Assembly (NCBI RefSeq): GCF_001592005.1
Contig: NZ_BCVZ01000014.1
Coordinates: 1-64,000, forward strand
Reading direction: 5' to 3'
Source of the DNA: Bacillus sonorensis NBRC 101234 = KCTC 13918
Lineage (GTDB): Bacteria; Bacillota; Bacilli; Bacillales; Bacillaceae
Length of the DNA: 64,000 nucleotides
The notes under the pieces were generated by a model that was not told where the DNA came from, searched no databases, and saw only the letters and a list, made by a program, of their open reading frames with translations. Of this stretch, positions 15,373 through 23,780 are shown in pieces. Both the position numbers and the translations under genes were made by a program. Within the stretch, counting starts at the first letter, position 1, and each line of letters starts with the position of its first letter.

Positions 15373-17688
15373 TCACATCAGCCCTTTTATCATTTCTTGC
15401 TCTGGCAGCCGGCTTTCTTCCTCAAGCCGCTCCATCAGCTGCCTGCGAAGTTCGTCATCAAATAAAACTTCCCTGACATGAATGAGGCCGGCGCGTTCGA
15501 TCCATTGTCCGACCTGTTCGAGGTAATTCGCCGTTTCCCGATAATACTGGAGAAAACCTTTGATATATTCTCCGGCTTCTTCCAGTGTGCCGGCAACTGA
15601 AAGCAGCTCTCCGGCCCGGGCGTTTTGACCGCCCTGGCCGCCGGCGTACAGCTCCCATCCCCCGACCGCCTTCACGATTCCGATGTCCCTTACGGCTGCT
15701 AAAGCACAGTCATCCACGCATGCGGAGATCGCGATATCGATCTTTGCCGGCATTAACAGGGAGTCTGTATGTTTCTCCAGTTCGGCTGCCGCGGCTTGCA
15801 CAGATTCCTGATGGCTGCACGGACATGTTTTGATCGGGGCGATCGCCTGCTTTTTCCGGGGGAAGACCGGCATATGCAGTTCTTCTTTTATATGCTGCAA
15901 CTCGTCGCGCCTGATTCCCGAAAGCTGCAATCTCTGGTCATGCGTCAGGACAGCCTGCGGTATTTGGTATTTTTCCATGACATCCGCGATCCTTCTCAGC
16001 TCATCTTTATTTGTCAGCCCTCCGTACATTTGCGGAACAAGTGTGCACATGCCATCTTCCTGCTCCGTTTCCTCAAATGGGGTGGCCGCTTTTATGTCCG
16101 GCCTGATCATCCTTAAATAATAATCGATCGCCGGCACACAGACAGAGCATCCGCTTGTTTTGTTCCAGCCCAATGCAGAGATGACGTCCTGAACAGAAGA
16201 AAGCTGTCTCATCTGGATTTCCTGAACGACTTCATCTTCGGTTAATACAGTGCACGGGCACATCGTGTTTGCGCCTGCAGGCTCTTGATGGCTTCGTTCC
16301 GCAGTGTGGATCAGCAGCTCCTCGATGATCGGTCTGCACCCTCCGCAGGAGCCGGAAGCTTTTGTACAGCGCTTCACATCCTCGGCCGTTTTCAAATGAT
16401 GGCGTTGCACGGCTTCGATGATCGCTCCTTTTGATACCGCATTGCATTGGCAGATCGTTTCTCCCAGCGGCATCGAAGCGACCGCGCTTTCTGCGCCCGA
16501 TTGAAAAAAATCTTTTTTCACAACTGTGATATCCCTTTGTTTGACAATGCTATCCAGCAGGTTTTGCTTGTTTGCAATATCTCCGTACAACATCACGCCA
16601 ACCATTTTATCTGCCTGAAACATCGCTTTTTTATAAATTCCCGCCGATTCGTCTATAAGTTGAATGGCTGTTGTCGTATCATCCTCTTTGATTTTCCCTG
16701 CTGAAAATACGTCGACTCCCGCAATTTTCAGTGTTGCCGATTGAACAGAGCCCCGGTACCGGCCGCATTCCAAGCCGCAAATGTGCTTGGCCAGCACCCG
16801 TCCCTGCTCATATAAAGGCTTGATCAGCCCGTATACGACTCCGTTATGTTCAGCGCATTCCCCGACAGCATAAACATTCGGAACGTTTGTCTGCATATGA
16901 TCGTTGACGATGATGGCCCGGTTCACAGCGAGCCCGCTCCCCTTTGCCAGCTCTATATTCGGCCTGACACCGGCAGCCATCACAATCAGATCAGCCCGCA
17001 TCTCCGTCCCGTCTTGGAAACGTACCCCTTCTGCGCGGGATTTCCCCAAAACGGCGTTTGTGTCTTTTTCTAAAAGAAAACGGATGCCCTGCCGTTCAAG
17101 CTCGCGCTGCAGCATGGCTGATGCGGCCGGATCAAGCTGATTTTGCATGATATGGGAAGAATGATGGATCACTGCAACCTCCATTCCAAGATTCACCAAG
17201 CCTCTCGCCGCTTCAAGCCCGAGGATTCCCCCTCCAATGACGGCCGCTTGATGAAAACGCTTTGAAGCGTCTATGAATGCCCGGCAATCTTCAATCGTAC
17301 GAAAACCGTATACCCCTTCTTTGTCTGCACCCGGAACCGGAAGGATAAACGGGGAAGACCCCGTGGCGATAATCAGCTTGTCATATGCCAATTCACGGTT
17401 TTTGTCCGTTGATACCGTCTGTTTATGCGTATCAATGTTGACAGCCGTTTCCCCCGTATAAAGAGTAATCCCGTGCTCTTCATACCATTTGCGGCTGTTC
17501 AGCGTAATATCCTTCAAGTTCGTTTCGCCCTGCAGGACGGAAGATAACAAAATGCGATTGTAATTTGGATGGGGCTCACTGCCGATAATGACAATATCAA
17601 ACGCATGCCCGCCATGTTTTAAAATTTCTTCTATCGTACGAACCCCCGCCATGCCGTTTCCTATGAGAATCAGCTTTTGTTTCCCCAT
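15373..17688 (-). CDS. nasB: NasB, assimilatory nitrate reductase electron-transfer subunit
   Basis: A 771-residue flavoprotein that passes electrons from NADH to NasC; the length equals that of B. subtilis NasB. The first half matches NasD (FAD motif VGNGMAGVRTIEEIL, NAD motif GGGILGLEAARGL), followed by two BFD-like cysteine groups (CQCNAVSKG ... CTKASGSCGGC and CPCTVLTED ... GCSVC). The C-terminal part is siroheme-reductase-like but the cluster cysteines are degenerate (CPCSHQES and ISACVDDCAL), so it should not bind siroheme. NasB thus looks like a duplicated NasD that lost its catalytic site. The ATG follows GGGGAGGGAGAAT. The TnrA-type site lies about 70-85 bp upstream. Confidence 0.93.
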   Translation of the reverse strand: MGKQKLILIGNGMAGVRTIEEILKHGGHAFDIVIIGSEPHPNYNRILLSSVLQGETNLKDITLNSRKWYEEHGITLYTGETAVNIDTHKQTVSTDKNRELAYDKLIIATGSSPFILPVPGADKEGVYGFRTIEDCRAFIDASKRFHQAAVIGGGILGLEAARGLVNLGMEVAVIHHSSHIMQNQLDPAASAMLQRELERQGIRFLLEKDTNAVLGKSRAEGVRFQDGTEMRADLIVMAAGVRPNIELAKGSGLAVNRAIIVNDHMQTNVPNVYAVGECAEHNGVVYGLIKPLYEQGRVLAKHICGLECGRYRGSVQSATLKIAGVDVFSAGKIKEDDTTTAIQLIDESAGIYKKAMFQADKMVGVMLYGDIANKQNLLDSIVKQRDITVVKKDFFQSGAESAVASMPLGETICQCNAVSKGAIIEAVQRHHLKTAEDVKRCTKASGSCGGCRPIIEELLIHTAERSHQEPAGANTMCPCTVLTEDEVVQEIQMRQLSSVQDVISALGWNKTSGCSVCVPAIDYYLRMIRPDIKAATPFEETEQEDGMCTLVPQMYGGLTNKDELRRIADVMEKYQIPQAVLTHDQRLQLSGIRRDELQHIKEELHMPVFPRKKQAIAPIKTCPCSHQESVQAAAAELEKHTDSLLMPAKIDIAISACVDDCALAAVRDIGIVKAVGGWELYAGGQGGQNARAGELLSVAGTLEEAGEYIKGFLQYYRETANYLEQVGQWIERAGLIHVREVLFDDELRRQLMERLEEESRLPEQEMIKGLM

Positions 17689-17756
17689 ATTCTCCCTCCC
17701 CTCTGCTGCAGTTCCGATTTTATTATTTCACATCGCTGCACTAAAGCGTTCAAACC

Positions 17757-17773
17757 TGTTACATTTCCTTACA
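17757..17773 (-). promoter_or_regulatory. TnrA/GlnR box upstream of nasB
   Basis: TGTTACATTTCCTTACA fits the TnrA consensus TGTNA-N7-TNACA at every fixed position. It is about 70 bp upstream of nasB, with AT-rich -10-like sequence (AATAATAAAAT) roughly 40 bp further downstream on the minus strand, the arrangement used for activation during nitrogen limitation. Confidence 0.85.
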
Positions 17774-17900
17774 AATTATTTTAAGATCAGTCCTCGTCTC
17801 GATTTAGCTCTAATCTCCCAATATACTTTTTTTGTAATTTTTCAGGTTCGTACACGAATATGAATGACCGTAGTCTTAAATGTGGAAAGGAGTATGTCTG

Positions 17901-18203
17901 ATGTATTATTACTATTATCCTTATCCTTACGGGGTTCAACAGACGGAGCCGCAATGGGGGTGGGAAGATCAGCGGCAAGGGCGGTTCAGACAATACGTGG
18001 GAACATTTGTCAGCGCTACAGTAGAAGGGTTGATCACGACTGAAACACGCATTTTCATTCACAGGTCAACAATGCGGGGAGGGAGAGAGAACGTGACGAT
18101 CGTGTTTCCCAGAAGAGAGGGCGGAACATGCACCATACGCTCTGCCACAGTCCCGGCTCGGCGCATTACGGTAATCTCCGGCAGAGACTGGGAGAATTCA
18201 TGA
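17901..18203 (+). CDS. Small Tyr-rich hypothetical protein
   Basis: I do not recognise this 100-residue protein. It begins MYYYYYPYPYGVQQTEPQWGW, then a basic, Arg-rich body (RQGRFRQYVGTFVSATVEGLITTETRIFIHRS) ending in RRITVISGRDWENS. There is no signal peptide, membrane segment or cysteine pair apart from one Cys. The body could be mostly beta-strand. The start is well supported: AAAGGAG at 17886-17892 is 8 bases from ATG 17901. It lies divergent from nasB, where B. subtilis has the nitrate transporter gene nasA, and has no partner gene downstream. Tyr-rich N-termini occur in some spore-coat and surface proteins, but this is only an analogy. Confidence 0.6.
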   Translation: MYYYYYPYPYGVQQTEPQWGWEDQRQGRFRQYVGTFVSATVEGLITTETRIFIHRSTMRGGRENVTIVFPRREGGTCTIRSATVPARRITVISGRDWENS

Positions 18204-18272
18204 GCGAAAGTAACATATCCTCAATTTTTCCGGATGTAACAGCACTCAGATAGGATTATTCCTTTTGCCGGC

Positions 18273-18329
18273 AAAAGTGTACAGCGAGATTCTTTCACGA
18301 TTGAAATGGAAAATGCGATGTACACTTTT
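18273..18329. promoter_or_regulatory. Inverted repeat AAAAGTGTACA / TGTACACTTTT upstream of ycnK
   Basis: Two perfect 11-bp arms (18273-18283 and 18319-18329) are separated by 35 bp, about 125 bp before ycnK. Each arm contains the small palindrome GTGTACAC-like core TGTACA. In B. subtilis the ycnKJI promoter is controlled by YcnK and CsoR; whether this repeat is such a site is inference. The arms are far apart for a terminator hairpin and no T run follows. Confidence 0.55.
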
Positions 18330-18453
18330 TGGTCGAATGTTTCAATTTGTTACTGTTCAACATTATTTCACATTTTTTATCATATTCGCGCTTGTTTCTT
18401 TCCCTTTCATCTAATAGGCTTATACATATAGGAATAAAGAATGGAGGGGGAGA

Positions 18454-19026
18454 ATGTTACCGATCAAACGGAGGCAGCAAATTTTATCATGGATCAAAGA
18501 AGAGGAAACGCTTCGTATTTCAGATATTTCAAAAAGGCTTAACGTCTCGGAAATGACGGTATACCGCGATATTAAACCGCTGATTGATAACGGACAGGTC
18601 ATCAAAACAGCCGGCGGAATCGCCTTGAATCGGCCGAAGCAGCAGCCTGGACAAATGTGTTCAGTTTGCGGAAAAGGACTGAATCCGAGACTTTCCGTGC
18701 AAATCGTCAAAACTGACAGTCTCATTGAACAGTTTTGCTGCGCCCACTGCGCAATGCTCCGCTATGAAAAAATCAAGAATGATACAGCACAGATCATTTG
18801 CAGGGATTTTTTAGTCGACACGACGATCAGTGCAAAAATGGCCGTTTTTCTGCTTGATGCGGAGATTCATCTGAATTGCTGCAGACCGCAGGCAATCCCA
18901 TTTGCCTCGGTCACAGACGCAGAGAAATTTAAAAAGGGATTTGGCGGAAGGCTTTTTTCCTTTGAAGATGCGGCACATGAAATTCAAAAAAACATGAAAG
19001 AAAACTGCTGCAGCCTGAAAACATGA
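18454..19026 (+). CDS. ycnK: YcnK, DeoR-type HTH copper-responsive repressor with NosL-like domain
   Basis: A 190-residue regulator. Residues 1-57 are a DeoR-type HTH (RRQQILSWIKEEETLRISDISKRLNVSEMTVYRDIKPL). The rest is a NosL-like metal-binding domain with many cysteines: C69 and C72 (MCSVC), C95, C96 and C99 (FCCAHC), C116, C142-143 and C185-186. Two such cysteine groups fit binding of Cu(I). In B. subtilis YcnK represses the ycnKJI operon when copper is plentiful. The start has a strong GGAGGGGGAGA. The stop overlaps the region just before ycnJ, consistent with an operon ycnK-ycnJ-ycnI. Confidence 0.93.
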   Translation: MLPIKRRQQILSWIKEEETLRISDISKRLNVSEMTVYRDIKPLIDNGQVIKTAGGIALNRPKQQPGQMCSVCGKGLNPRLSVQIVKTDSLIEQFCCAHCAMLRYEKIKNDTAQIICRDFLVDTTISAKMAVFLLDAEIHLNCCRPQAIPFASVTDAEKFKKGFGGRLFSFEDAAHEIQKNMKENCCSLKT

Positions 19027-19043
19027 AAGATTGGATGAATGCT

Positions 19044-20681
19044 ATGAAAAAAGCAACAATCTGGGCGGTACTGGCCGTTCTTTGTCTCGTCCTGATGCCC
19101 AAAGCAGCTTTTGCGCACGCTTATATCGTCAATTCAACACCTGCCCAAAACCAGGAATTGAAAAAAGCGCCTGTCCAAATCAAGATCGAATTTAACGAAG
19201 CGATTCAGGAAGGGTTCCACTCCATCACGGTCAGAAACTCTTCCGGGGAACGGGTTGATTCAGGCGAAGCGCAGATCGATCCGAAAAACGCAAAAATCCT
19301 GACGGCAAAGCTGGACAAAAAGCTGAAGAACGATATCTACACGGCTGAATGGAGGGTCGTATCGGCAGACGGCCATCCGGTCTCAGGGACGATTCCTTTC
19401 AGCGTCGGAAACATTCAAGGCGGATTGCCGAAAGACCAGGGAAGCGCCTCTGCCGACCTGCCGAAAGCGGATACGGTGATCGAACGCGTCTTGCTTTATA
19501 CGGGCTTTTCCCTCTTTATGGGATCGATTCTTTTTCAGCTTGTTTGGTATCGTCCGAAAAACAGCTGGGCTGAAAGGATGCGCAGCCGTCTTCAGCGGAT
19601 CATAAAGCTCGCCCTTGTCATGATCGGCGCGGCCATCGTCATCCAGCTCCCGCTTCAGACCAAAGCAAACGCGGGCGTCTCTTGGGCGGAAGCTTTTCAG
19701 CCCGCTCTTTTGAAAGAAACGCTGCTGCGAACAACAGGGGGAGCGCTTTGGCTGGCCAGCATCGGCTTGATTGTTTTGCTTGCTGTTTGTTCGCGAAAAA
19801 CCGGACGGACGGCAAATATACTCAAAATCATCTTTTTTGCCGGACTTTTGCTGGCAAAATCACTCTCCGGCCACGCCGCATCGACGAGCTACAGCTATAT
19901 GACGGCAGCCATGGATTTCATCCATTTGGCGGCGGCTTCTGTATGGACAGGTGGGCTTGCAGCGCTTGTGCTGTTTTTCGGAAGGGACTGGCTGAAGCCG
20001 GATAAAGGCCATATTTGGGAGGCGATTCGGCGCTTTTCTCCATGGGCGCTTGGTTCAGCCGGGCTGCTCGTATTTTCCGGGCTGTTAAACAGCTTTTTCA
20101 TTGTCCACACAATGGATAATCTGTTTCAGACCAATTATGGAAAAGCACTGCTGATCAAATCAGCACTCGTCCTGCTGATGATTGGATTTGGTGCGCTCCA
20201 CTATTTCCGCTTCAGAAAAAAACCGGAACACTCGCGCGGGAACACGATCAGAGCCGAATGGGCGATCGGACTGCTCATTCTTGTCACAACGGCCGTTTTC
20301 ACCAACATTCCGAGTCCTCCGGCACCGCTTCCGCAGCCGTTTAATGAAACAAAGCAGCTTGCGGACGGAGAAACCCTTTCTTTAAGGATCAGTCCGAACA
20401 TGCCCGGCTCAAACACGTTTGAAGTGGTTGTCAGGAACCGGAATGGAGACGTAATCACCGATATCCAGAAAATCGAATTGACGGTTTCGAAAACCGGGAT
20501 TTTCGGCGATAACAAGGAAAGCACTTTCACCCTTTCTAAAAAAGAAAAGGGCGTTTTCCAGACGAAAAATTTACATTTGAACGAAGAAGGCATCTGGAAA
20601 ATCCGGGTTCATGGATTAACAGCGTCATTTGATGAAATCAGAACGGTTTTTAATGCCAAAATCAATAAAAAGGAGTCTTGA
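19044..20681 (+). CDS. ycnJ: YcnJ, CopC-CopD fusion copper uptake protein
   Basis: A 545-residue membrane protein thought to import copper. A signal peptide (MKKATIWAVLAVLCLVLMPKAAFA) is followed by a CopC domain starting HAYIVNSTPAQNQEL, with the N-terminal His of the mature protein and FHSITVRN and DGHPVSGTIPFSVG motifs. Then comes a CopD-like region of about eight membrane helices, and a C-terminal extracellular domain (NETKQLADGETLSLRISPNMPG...). Two starts are possible, ATG 19023 (overlapping the ycnK stop) and ATG 19044; the second gives a normal signal peptide, but its ribosome-binding site is weak, so coupling to ycnK is likely. The B. subtilis orthologue is about 541 residues. Confidence 0.92.
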   Translation: MKKATIWAVLAVLCLVLMPKAAFAHAYIVNSTPAQNQELKKAPVQIKIEFNEAIQEGFHSITVRNSSGERVDSGEAQIDPKNAKILTAKLDKKLKNDIYTAEWRVVSADGHPVSGTIPFSVGNIQGGLPKDQGSASADLPKADTVIERVLLYTGFSLFMGSILFQLVWYRPKNSWAERMRSRLQRIIKLALVMIGAAIVIQLPLQTKANAGVSWAEAFQPALLKETLLRTTGGALWLASIGLIVLLAVCSRKTGRTANILKIIFFAGLLLAKSLSGHAASTSYSYMTAAMDFIHLAAASVWTGGLAALVLFFGRDWLKPDKGHIWEAIRRFSPWALGSAGLLVFSGLLNSFFIVHTMDNLFQTNYGKALLIKSALVLLMIGFGALHYFRFRKKPEHSRGNTIRAEWAIGLLILVTTAVFTNIPSPPAPLPQPFNETKQLADGETLSLRISPNMPGSNTFEVVVRNRNGDVITDIQKIELTVSKTGIFGDNKESTFTLSKKEKGVFQTKNLHLNEEGIWKIRVHGLTASFDEIRTVFNAKINKKES

Positions 20682-21319
20682 TGATGTTGAAACGAAATAT
20701 GTTTTTTTTAAGCGCCGTTTTTGCAGCGCTTCTGCTTATCACCGTGCCTGTCAGCGCCCACGTAACCGTAAAGCCGGATGAATCTGCGGCTGGGTCGTGG
20801 GAAACATACACAATCAAAGTGCCTGTGGAAAAAAATATGGCAACGACAAAAGTCGTCCTCAGCATGCCGGACGGTGTTGAATTTCAGCAGTATGAACCGG
20901 TTCCCGGCTGGAAAACAAGTACGGAAACCGCCAAAAATGGAAACGTCACAAGGGTGACATGGGAAGCTGCGAACGGAGGCATCAAGCCGGGCGAATTCCA
21001 GCAGTTTACCTTCACGGCGAAAAACCCCGACAAAGAACAGAAAGCCGCATGGGATGCCTACCAATATTATAAAGACGGAAGCATTGTCGAATGGACAGGT
21101 GATGAAAACGCCGATACGCCGCACTCAATCACAAACATAGTCGATGCTTCCAAACTCGGCAGCAAAACGGTTGATGAACACGGTGCGACAAAAAAAGAGG
21201 CACCGGCTGAAGCCCAGGGCAATTCAGGCATTCAAACCGCATCTCTGATTTTGTCAATCCTTGCCGTCCTGCTTGGAGGAGCCGCCCTGCTCATGGCAGT
21301 GCGCAGAAAAAAATCATAA
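20681..21319 (+). CDS. ycnI: YcnI, DUF1775 copper-associated membrane-anchored protein
   Basis: About 212 residues. A signal peptide ends near VPVSA; the mature protein begins HVTVKPDESAAGSWETYTIKVP, and this N-terminal His plus a conserved Trp (GSWETY) are the copper-binding features of DUF1775 proteins. A C-terminal membrane segment followed by RRKKS anchors it outside the cell. The region TKVVLSMPDGVEF, EPVPGWKTS and WEAANGGIKPGEFQQF is typical for the family. It is the third gene of the copper operon and overlaps the end of ycnJ by one base. In-frame starts TTG 20678, ATG 20681 and ATG 20684 all lie after AAAGGAG. Probably delivers or senses copper for YcnJ. Confidence 0.92.
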   Translation: MMLKRNMFFLSAVFAALLLITVPVSAHVTVKPDESAAGSWETYTIKVPVEKNMATTKVVLSMPDGVEFQQYEPVPGWKTSTETAKNGNVTRVTWEAANGGIKPGEFQQFTFTAKNPDKEQKAAWDAYQYYKDGSIVEWTGDENADTPHSITNIVDASKLGSKTVDEHGATKKEAPAEAQGNSGIQTASLILSILAVLLGGAALLMAVRRKKS

Positions 21320-21328
21320 TCATGCAGA

Positions 21329-21350
21329 AGAGGCCTTTGGCCTCTTTTTT
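21329..21350 (+). terminator. Terminator of the ycnKJI operon
   Basis: AGAGGCC-TTT-GGCCTCT hairpin followed by a T run. Confidence 0.85.
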
Positions 21351-21440
21351 GCAGCCGTCATTTCCAATCATTCAGGCATGCTTTACAATAGAGAGAGTTC
21401 TAATGTTCGAGTTTTTTGTGTGAGAGGGAGAGATCGGGGG

Positions 21441-22328
21441 ATGAAGATATCGGTTCTTTTGGTCTTGCTGGCCGCGGTATTGTGGGGAACGACGGGGACG
21501 ACGCAGGCATTTGCCCCAAAGGAGGCGGAGCCTGTTGTATTCGGTGCCGTCAGAATGGCCGTCGGCGGGGTTACTCTGCTGGTTTTCGCGGCGGTCCGCG
21601 GACAATTGAAACGGCGGGGCTGGCCTGTTAAAACGGCGGTCATCGCAGCTTTAAGCATGGCGTTTTATCAGCCCTTCTTTTTTTCAGCCGTAAGCTTGTC
21701 AGGCATTGCCGTCGGAACGGTCGTCGCGATCGGAAGCGCACCGATTATCGCCGGCTGCCTCGAATGGCTGATCTTTCAAAAAATCCCCCGGGCCAGATGG
21801 TGGATTGCGACGTTTGCAGCGATAGCGGGTGTTTCCTTATTGTTCATTCCGTCCGCCGCTTCCGCCGGAAACGTTCTCGGCATTTTGCTTGCGCTCGGAG
21901 CGGGATGCTCCTTTGCCGTTTACACGCTGACAAGCAAACGGCTTCTTCAGCATCAACGGCCCGAAGCTGTAACAGGCGTCGTGTTTTCCTTGAGCGCCGT
22001 TATGCTGGCGCCATTGCTGTTTTTATATGATCTCAGCTGGATATTTTCCGTTCAGGGTATGGCGGTAAGCCTTCATATCGGCGTCATTGCAACGGGAGCG
22101 GCTTACCTGCTCTTTACAACAGGGCTCGAAAAAGTGCCCGCTTCGACAGCCGTCACCTTGTCTTTGGCCGAACCGCTCACAGCTTCGCTCCTGGGAACGG
22201 TGCTTGTCAAAGAATCGCTGCCACTTGTGTCATGGGCCGGTATCGCGCTTTTATTGCTAGGGATTTTTTATGTATCTTACACACCTAAAAAGAAGCGGAA
22301 AATCGCCGGCTGTGAGAAAGAATCATGA
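21441..22328 (+). CDS. EamA (DMT superfamily) transporter
   Basis: A 295-residue integral membrane protein with ten predicted helices in two EamA repeats. Repeat 1 begins MKISVLLVLLAAVLWGTTGTTQAFAP, the WG-containing start typical of the family; repeat 2 begins VLGILLALGAGCSFAVYTLTSKR. Such proteins usually export amino acids or other metabolites; the substrate cannot be read from the sequence. The tail is basic (KKKRKIAGCEKES). The ATG at 21441 follows GGGGG and GAGGGAG, and the frame upstream of it crosses the ycnI terminator, so it is not coding. It is monocistronic and convergent with gabD. Confidence 0.85.
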   Translation: MKISVLLVLLAAVLWGTTGTTQAFAPKEAEPVVFGAVRMAVGGVTLLVFAAVRGQLKRRGWPVKTAVIAALSMAFYQPFFFSAVSLSGIAVGTVVAIGSAPIIAGCLEWLIFQKIPRARWWIATFAAIAGVSLLFIPSAASAGNVLGILLALGAGCSFAVYTLTSKRLLQHQRPEAVTGVVFSLSAVMLAPLLFLYDLSWIFSVQGMAVSLHIGVIATGAAYLLFTTGLEKVPASTAVTLSLAEPLTASLLGTVLVKESLPLVSWAGIALLLLGIFYVSYTPKKKRKIAGCEKES

Positions 22329-22346
22329 AAGCCCATGTTCTTTATT

Positions 22347-22387
22347 AAAAAAGCCTGCCCGGCAAATGCCGGACAGGCTCTGTTTTT
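22347..22387. terminator. Bidirectional terminator between eamA-type gene and gabD
   Basis: AGCCTGCCCGGCA-AA-TGCCGGACAGGCT forms a long stem with one mismatch (22352-22379), A6 on the left and T-rich sequence on the right. Confidence 0.85.
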
Positions 22388-23780
22388 ATTCATCCAAACC
22401 GATCGATAGATATTTTGTCTCCAAATACGGCTCAATTCCTTCTTGTCCGCCTTCGCGGCCGATTCCGCTTTCCTTCATGCCGCCGAACGGCGCCTGTACA
22501 GTGGACGGGCCTCCGTCATTCCAGCCGAGAATCCCGTATTCGAGACGCTCTGACAAATAGATGCCGCGGCGGTAATTTTCCGTAAAGAAATAAGCGGCTA
22601 AACCGTATGGAGTATCATTGGCAATCTGAATCGCCTCATCCAGCGTGTTGAAAGTAATAATCGGTGCGACGGGACCGAATGTCTCCTCATGCATAATAGT
22701 CATGGATAGATCGACATCCGTCAGCACTGTCGGGTGAACAAAATAGCATGATTTCTCGTCATCGCTCTCATATTCGGCTCCGATCAACACTTTGGCTCCT
22801 TTATCGACCGCATCATTAATTTGATCGACGATTTTTTGGAAGCCTTTTTTATTGATGATCGGTCCGACTGAAACGCCTTCTTCAAGTCCGTTGCCCACTT
22901 TGAGCTTGGCGACTTCCCGGCGGAGTTTTTCGGCAAATTCGTCCTTCACCGATTCATGCACAATCAGGCGGTTCGCACAGACGCACGTTTGTCCGGCATT
23001 TCTATATTTGGACAGCATCGCCTGCTTCACCGCGAGATCGATGTTGGCATCCTCGTCAACGATCAGCGGCGCATGGCCTCCAAGCTCCATTGATACGTGT
23101 TTCACCGTATCGGCGCTGTTTTTGATTAAATGCTTGCCGACAGGCGTTGAGCCTGTAAAGGTGATTTTGCGGATCAGCGGATGACTCGTAAAAATGCTGC
23201 CGATCTCCGCGCCATCGCCGATCACGCATTGGAGGACATCTTTCGGAATGCCCGCCTCATGTCCGAGTCGGACCAGCTCAAGAGCCGTTAACGGGGTGTC
23301 CGGAGCGGGCTTGATGATGAAAGTGCAGCCCGCTGCAAGTGCAGGCGCAGCTTTGCGGGTGATCATCGCCGCCGGGAAATTCCACGGCGTAATCGCCGCA
23401 ACCGGACCGACAGCCTGCCGGGTCACGATAATCCGCTTATTGGTGACAGATGCAGGAACCGTCCTTCCGTAGATGCGCTTCGCTTCCTCCGCATACCACT
23501 CAATATAGCCCGCCGCATACATCACTTCACCTAAAGCTTCCTGATAAGGCTTTCCGTTTTCAAGCGTGATCATTTTAGCGAGCTCTTCTTTACGCTCAAC
23601 CATCAAGTCAAACCACTTTTTCAACAATGATGCTCTTTCAGAAGCGGATGTTTTGGACCATTGCTGAAAAGCCTCATGCGAGCGTTCAATGGCGGCTTCG
23701 ACTTCCTTTCCGGACTGTTGGGGAACGGTCTCGATTTTTTCTCCAGTTGCCGGGTTAAACACTTCTAGCATGCTGGTCAT
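22386..23780 (-). CDS. gabD: GabD, succinate-semialdehyde dehydrogenase
   Basis: A 464-residue aldehyde dehydrogenase that oxidises succinic semialdehyde to succinate with NAD(P)+, the last step of GABA use. Visible motifs: substrate and cofactor region [29 protein letters not shown] is split around PWNFP, the catalytic Glu in [13 protein letters not shown], and the catalytic Cys in [11 protein letters not shown]. The ATG at 23780 follows GGGGAGGAG with 7 bases spacing; further upstream codons are inside the preceding permease gene. It overlaps the permease by 26 bp, so the two are co-translated. It is the third gene of gabT-permease-gabD. Confidence 0.93.
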   Translation of the reverse strand: MTSMLEVFNPATGEKIETVPQQSGKEVEAAIERSHEAFQQWSKTSASERASLLKKWFDLMVERKEELAKMITLENGKPYQEALGEVMYAAGYIEWYAEEAKRIYGRTVPASVTNKRIIVTRQAVGPVAAITPWNFPAAMITRKAAPALAAGCTFIIKPAPDTPLTALELVRLGHEAGIPKDVLQCVIGDGAEIGSIFTSHPLIRKITFTGSTPVGKHLIKNSADTVKHVSMELGGHAPLIVDEDANIDLAVKQAMLSKYRNAGQTCVCANRLIVHESVKDEFAEKLRREVAKLKVGNGLEEGVSVGPIINKKGFQKIVDQINDAVDKGAKVLIGAEYESDDEKSCYFVHPTVLTDVDLSMTIMHEETFGPVAPIITFNTLDEAIQIANDTPYGLAAYFFTENYRRGIYLSERLEYGILGWNDGGPSTVQAPFGGMKESGIGREGGQEGIEPYLETKYLSIGLDE

